A stretch of DNA of 64,000 nucleotides from Labilibacter sediminis (GTDB lineage Bacteria > Bacteroidota > Bacteroidia > Bacteroidales > Marinilabiliaceae), in NCBI RefSeq assembly GCF_005877885.1, contig NZ_VCHY01000020.1:1-64000 (forward strand), given 5' to 3'. Shown here in pieces: positions 63,023 to 64,000 of the stretch. Positions within the stretch are counted from its first letter, which is position 1. Each line of letters begins with the position of its first letter. A model generated the notes under the pieces. That model ran no database searches and was not told the DNA's origin. It saw only the letters and a list, made by a program, of their open reading frames with translations. Made by a program: the position numbers and the translations under genes.

Positions 63023-64000
63023 TTAATTCTTAAAAGTCAAATATCCTTCAATTTTAGATTTAATTTCGCTTATGGGTGGAATTTGCGAAATAAAGTCAAT
63101 ATTACCATCTATTACAATAGTGGGTAAATTTTGAACACCCAGCGAAGCCATCATTTGCACACCTTCCATCTCTTTTATGCGGTGTTCTTTGTACACTACT
63201 TTATCACCAAAGGGTTCAGCAGCACGTGCAACAGCGTCAACCATATACTGGCATGGTGCACATGATGAAGAATCAAGCGTTATGATATCGATAATTACTT
63301 TTTCATTATCCCAGTGCCCGGCAAGATCCAATAACTCCACTTCCATTCCTTTTGCTTCTGAAGCCCGCAACTCTCCCTGAAGAATTTCATCATGTACCAA
63401 TTCTGAAACAGCTACAATATTCTCTACAGGTGTATCCATTGCTAAATCGCAACCCGGTGCTAGGATAAATCCTTTCTTACCTCCAATATCCATACATTCC
63501 AAAGCATCTCTTCGCGAAGCATCTTCATCACCCATGAGTAATACAACTGTAAGTTTAATATTTCCACCAAAAGAGACATTATGCTTAAGTGCCATGTCTC
63601 GTACAAAATCCAACGGAATATTTTCGTCAATCGAAAGGTTATCAGGACCTGTTTTACACATAACTTCAATATTTTGTTGCGCATTTCCACAAACGAAGAA
63701 TGAACTCAAGGCATCACACTCGCGCACAAAATCAAATACTTCCTTTACATAAGGAGAAACAAATGTTTCAAAGCTCATCGGATCTATCTGACTGGTCATT
63801 GGATCAACCACAGCAATAACATCTGCTCCGGCCTCAATATAATTGCCTGCCATTATTTTAGCCACATCTGTGGTAAAGCGCATTAGCTTATGCACTTCAT
63901 CGGGCTCGGTCATCATTTGCATAAATATGTCAGTACCTAAGAGGTGTAAGGCTAAAGTAAAAGGACCTGTTATTAAACCATACAAAGCCATGTCGGGATG
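63023..64000 (-). CDS. UroD/MtbA-like methylcobamide methyltransferase fused to thioredoxin, 5' end beyond window
   Basis: The visible part has about 325 residues and the frame stays open to the right edge (HPD before MALYG), so the gene is cut off. The first ~235 residues are the C-terminal half of a UroD-like barrel: GPFTLALHLLGTDIFMQ, SIDENIPLDFV and LAPGCDLAMDTPVENI. The Zn-site Cys of the second motif is present (VCGN), but the usual His two residues earlier is Phe (FFVCGN). A thioredoxin-like domain with SSSCAPC follows (about 245-325). It should move the methyl group from the corrinoid protein to an acceptor such as CoM or a folate. Confidence 0.83.
   Translation of the reverse strand, partial: HPDMALYGLITGPFTLALHLLGTDIFMQMMTEPDEVHKLMRFTTDVAKIMAGNYIEAGADVIAVVDPMTSQIDPMSFETFVSPYVKEVFDFVRECDALSSFFVCGNAQQNIEVMCKTGPDNLSIDENIPLDFVRDMALKHNVSFGGNIKLTVVLLMGDEDASRRDALECMDIGGKKGFILAPGCDLAMDTPVENIVAVSELVHDEILQGELRASEAKGMEVELLDLAGHWDNEKVIIDIITLDSSSCAPCQYMVDAVARAAEPFGDKVVYKEHRIKEMEGVQMMASLGVQNLPTIVIDGNIDFISQIPPISEIKSKIEGYLTFKN

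Overview
The window is AT-rich chromosomal DNA from a member of the Bacteroidetes. Evidence for this is the TAnnTTTG-type promoter boxes, a fused ribBA, an LptF/LptG permease next to a START-like protein, DUF5522, LysM-glucosaminidase and S41 peptidases of Bacteroidetes type, and a mobilizable element with a Bacteroidetes-type relaxase and integrase. The genus cannot be fixed from sequence reading alone.

Region 1 (1-22.2 kb) is mostly housekeeping. It opens with the 3' part of a condensation/acyltransferase-like gene and a zinc-ribbon membrane protein, then a histidine kinase, a PAP2 phosphatase, an LptF/G permease, ribBA, anmK, a DHOD-like protein, a C-terminal processing peptidase, fmt, a LysM glucosaminidase, cdd, a DUF2442/DUF4160 pair, an RluA-type pseudouridine synthase and panB. 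A family of ~170-bp repeats with terminal inverted repeats (three copies: 11.1, 22.4 and 31.0 kb) is scattered through regions 1-3.

Region 2 (22.7-30.0 kb) contains a peptide-export locus: a small HTH protein, an HlyD-type fusion protein, a C39-peptidase ABC exporter, three tiny double-glycine-leader peptide genes (27613-28044) preceded by a structured leader, and a CarboxypepD_reg-like outer-surface protein. It looks like a class II bacteriocin-like or signalling-peptide system with unusually short hydrophobic cores.

Region 3 (30.3-40.1 kb) holds a START-domain protein, two SDR enzymes, a tightly coupled regulator/CPBP/epimerase operon, a flavin reductase with an FMN-bind/ferredoxin membrane protein, and dnaK.

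Region 4 (~40.1-48.5 kb) is a mobilizable element. It has an HTH/zinc-finger protein, tyrosine integrase, excisionase-like HTH, a replication-like pair, a large palindrome that probably marks oriT, MobC-like and MobA relaxase genes, and a coiled-coil membrane protein. An IS110-family insertion follows; its transposase is broken by a one-base frameshift, and it retains a likely bridge-RNA region.

Region 5 (48.8-64 kb) is the most interesting part. It encodes a corrinoid-dependent methyl-transfer system: an MtaB-like zinc methyltransferase with E164/C220/C266, an MtaC-like corrinoid protein, a RACo-type reductive activator, a stand-alone B12-activation-domain protein, two CobW GTPases and a UroD/MtbA-like methyltransferase fused to thioredoxin. 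In the same long minus-strand run are a complete class I cytochrome P450 system (P450, putidaredoxin-like ferredoxin, ferredoxin reductase), a sugar-isomerase-like TIM barrel, and a self-contained membrane di-iron oxygenase/desaturase fused to a Rieske domain and an NqrF-like reductase. An AraC regulator with a cupin-like N-terminus sits at the divergent promoter. I infer a locus for utilisation of a methylated compound that couples oxygen-dependent demethylation to corrinoid C1 transfer; the substrate is unknown.
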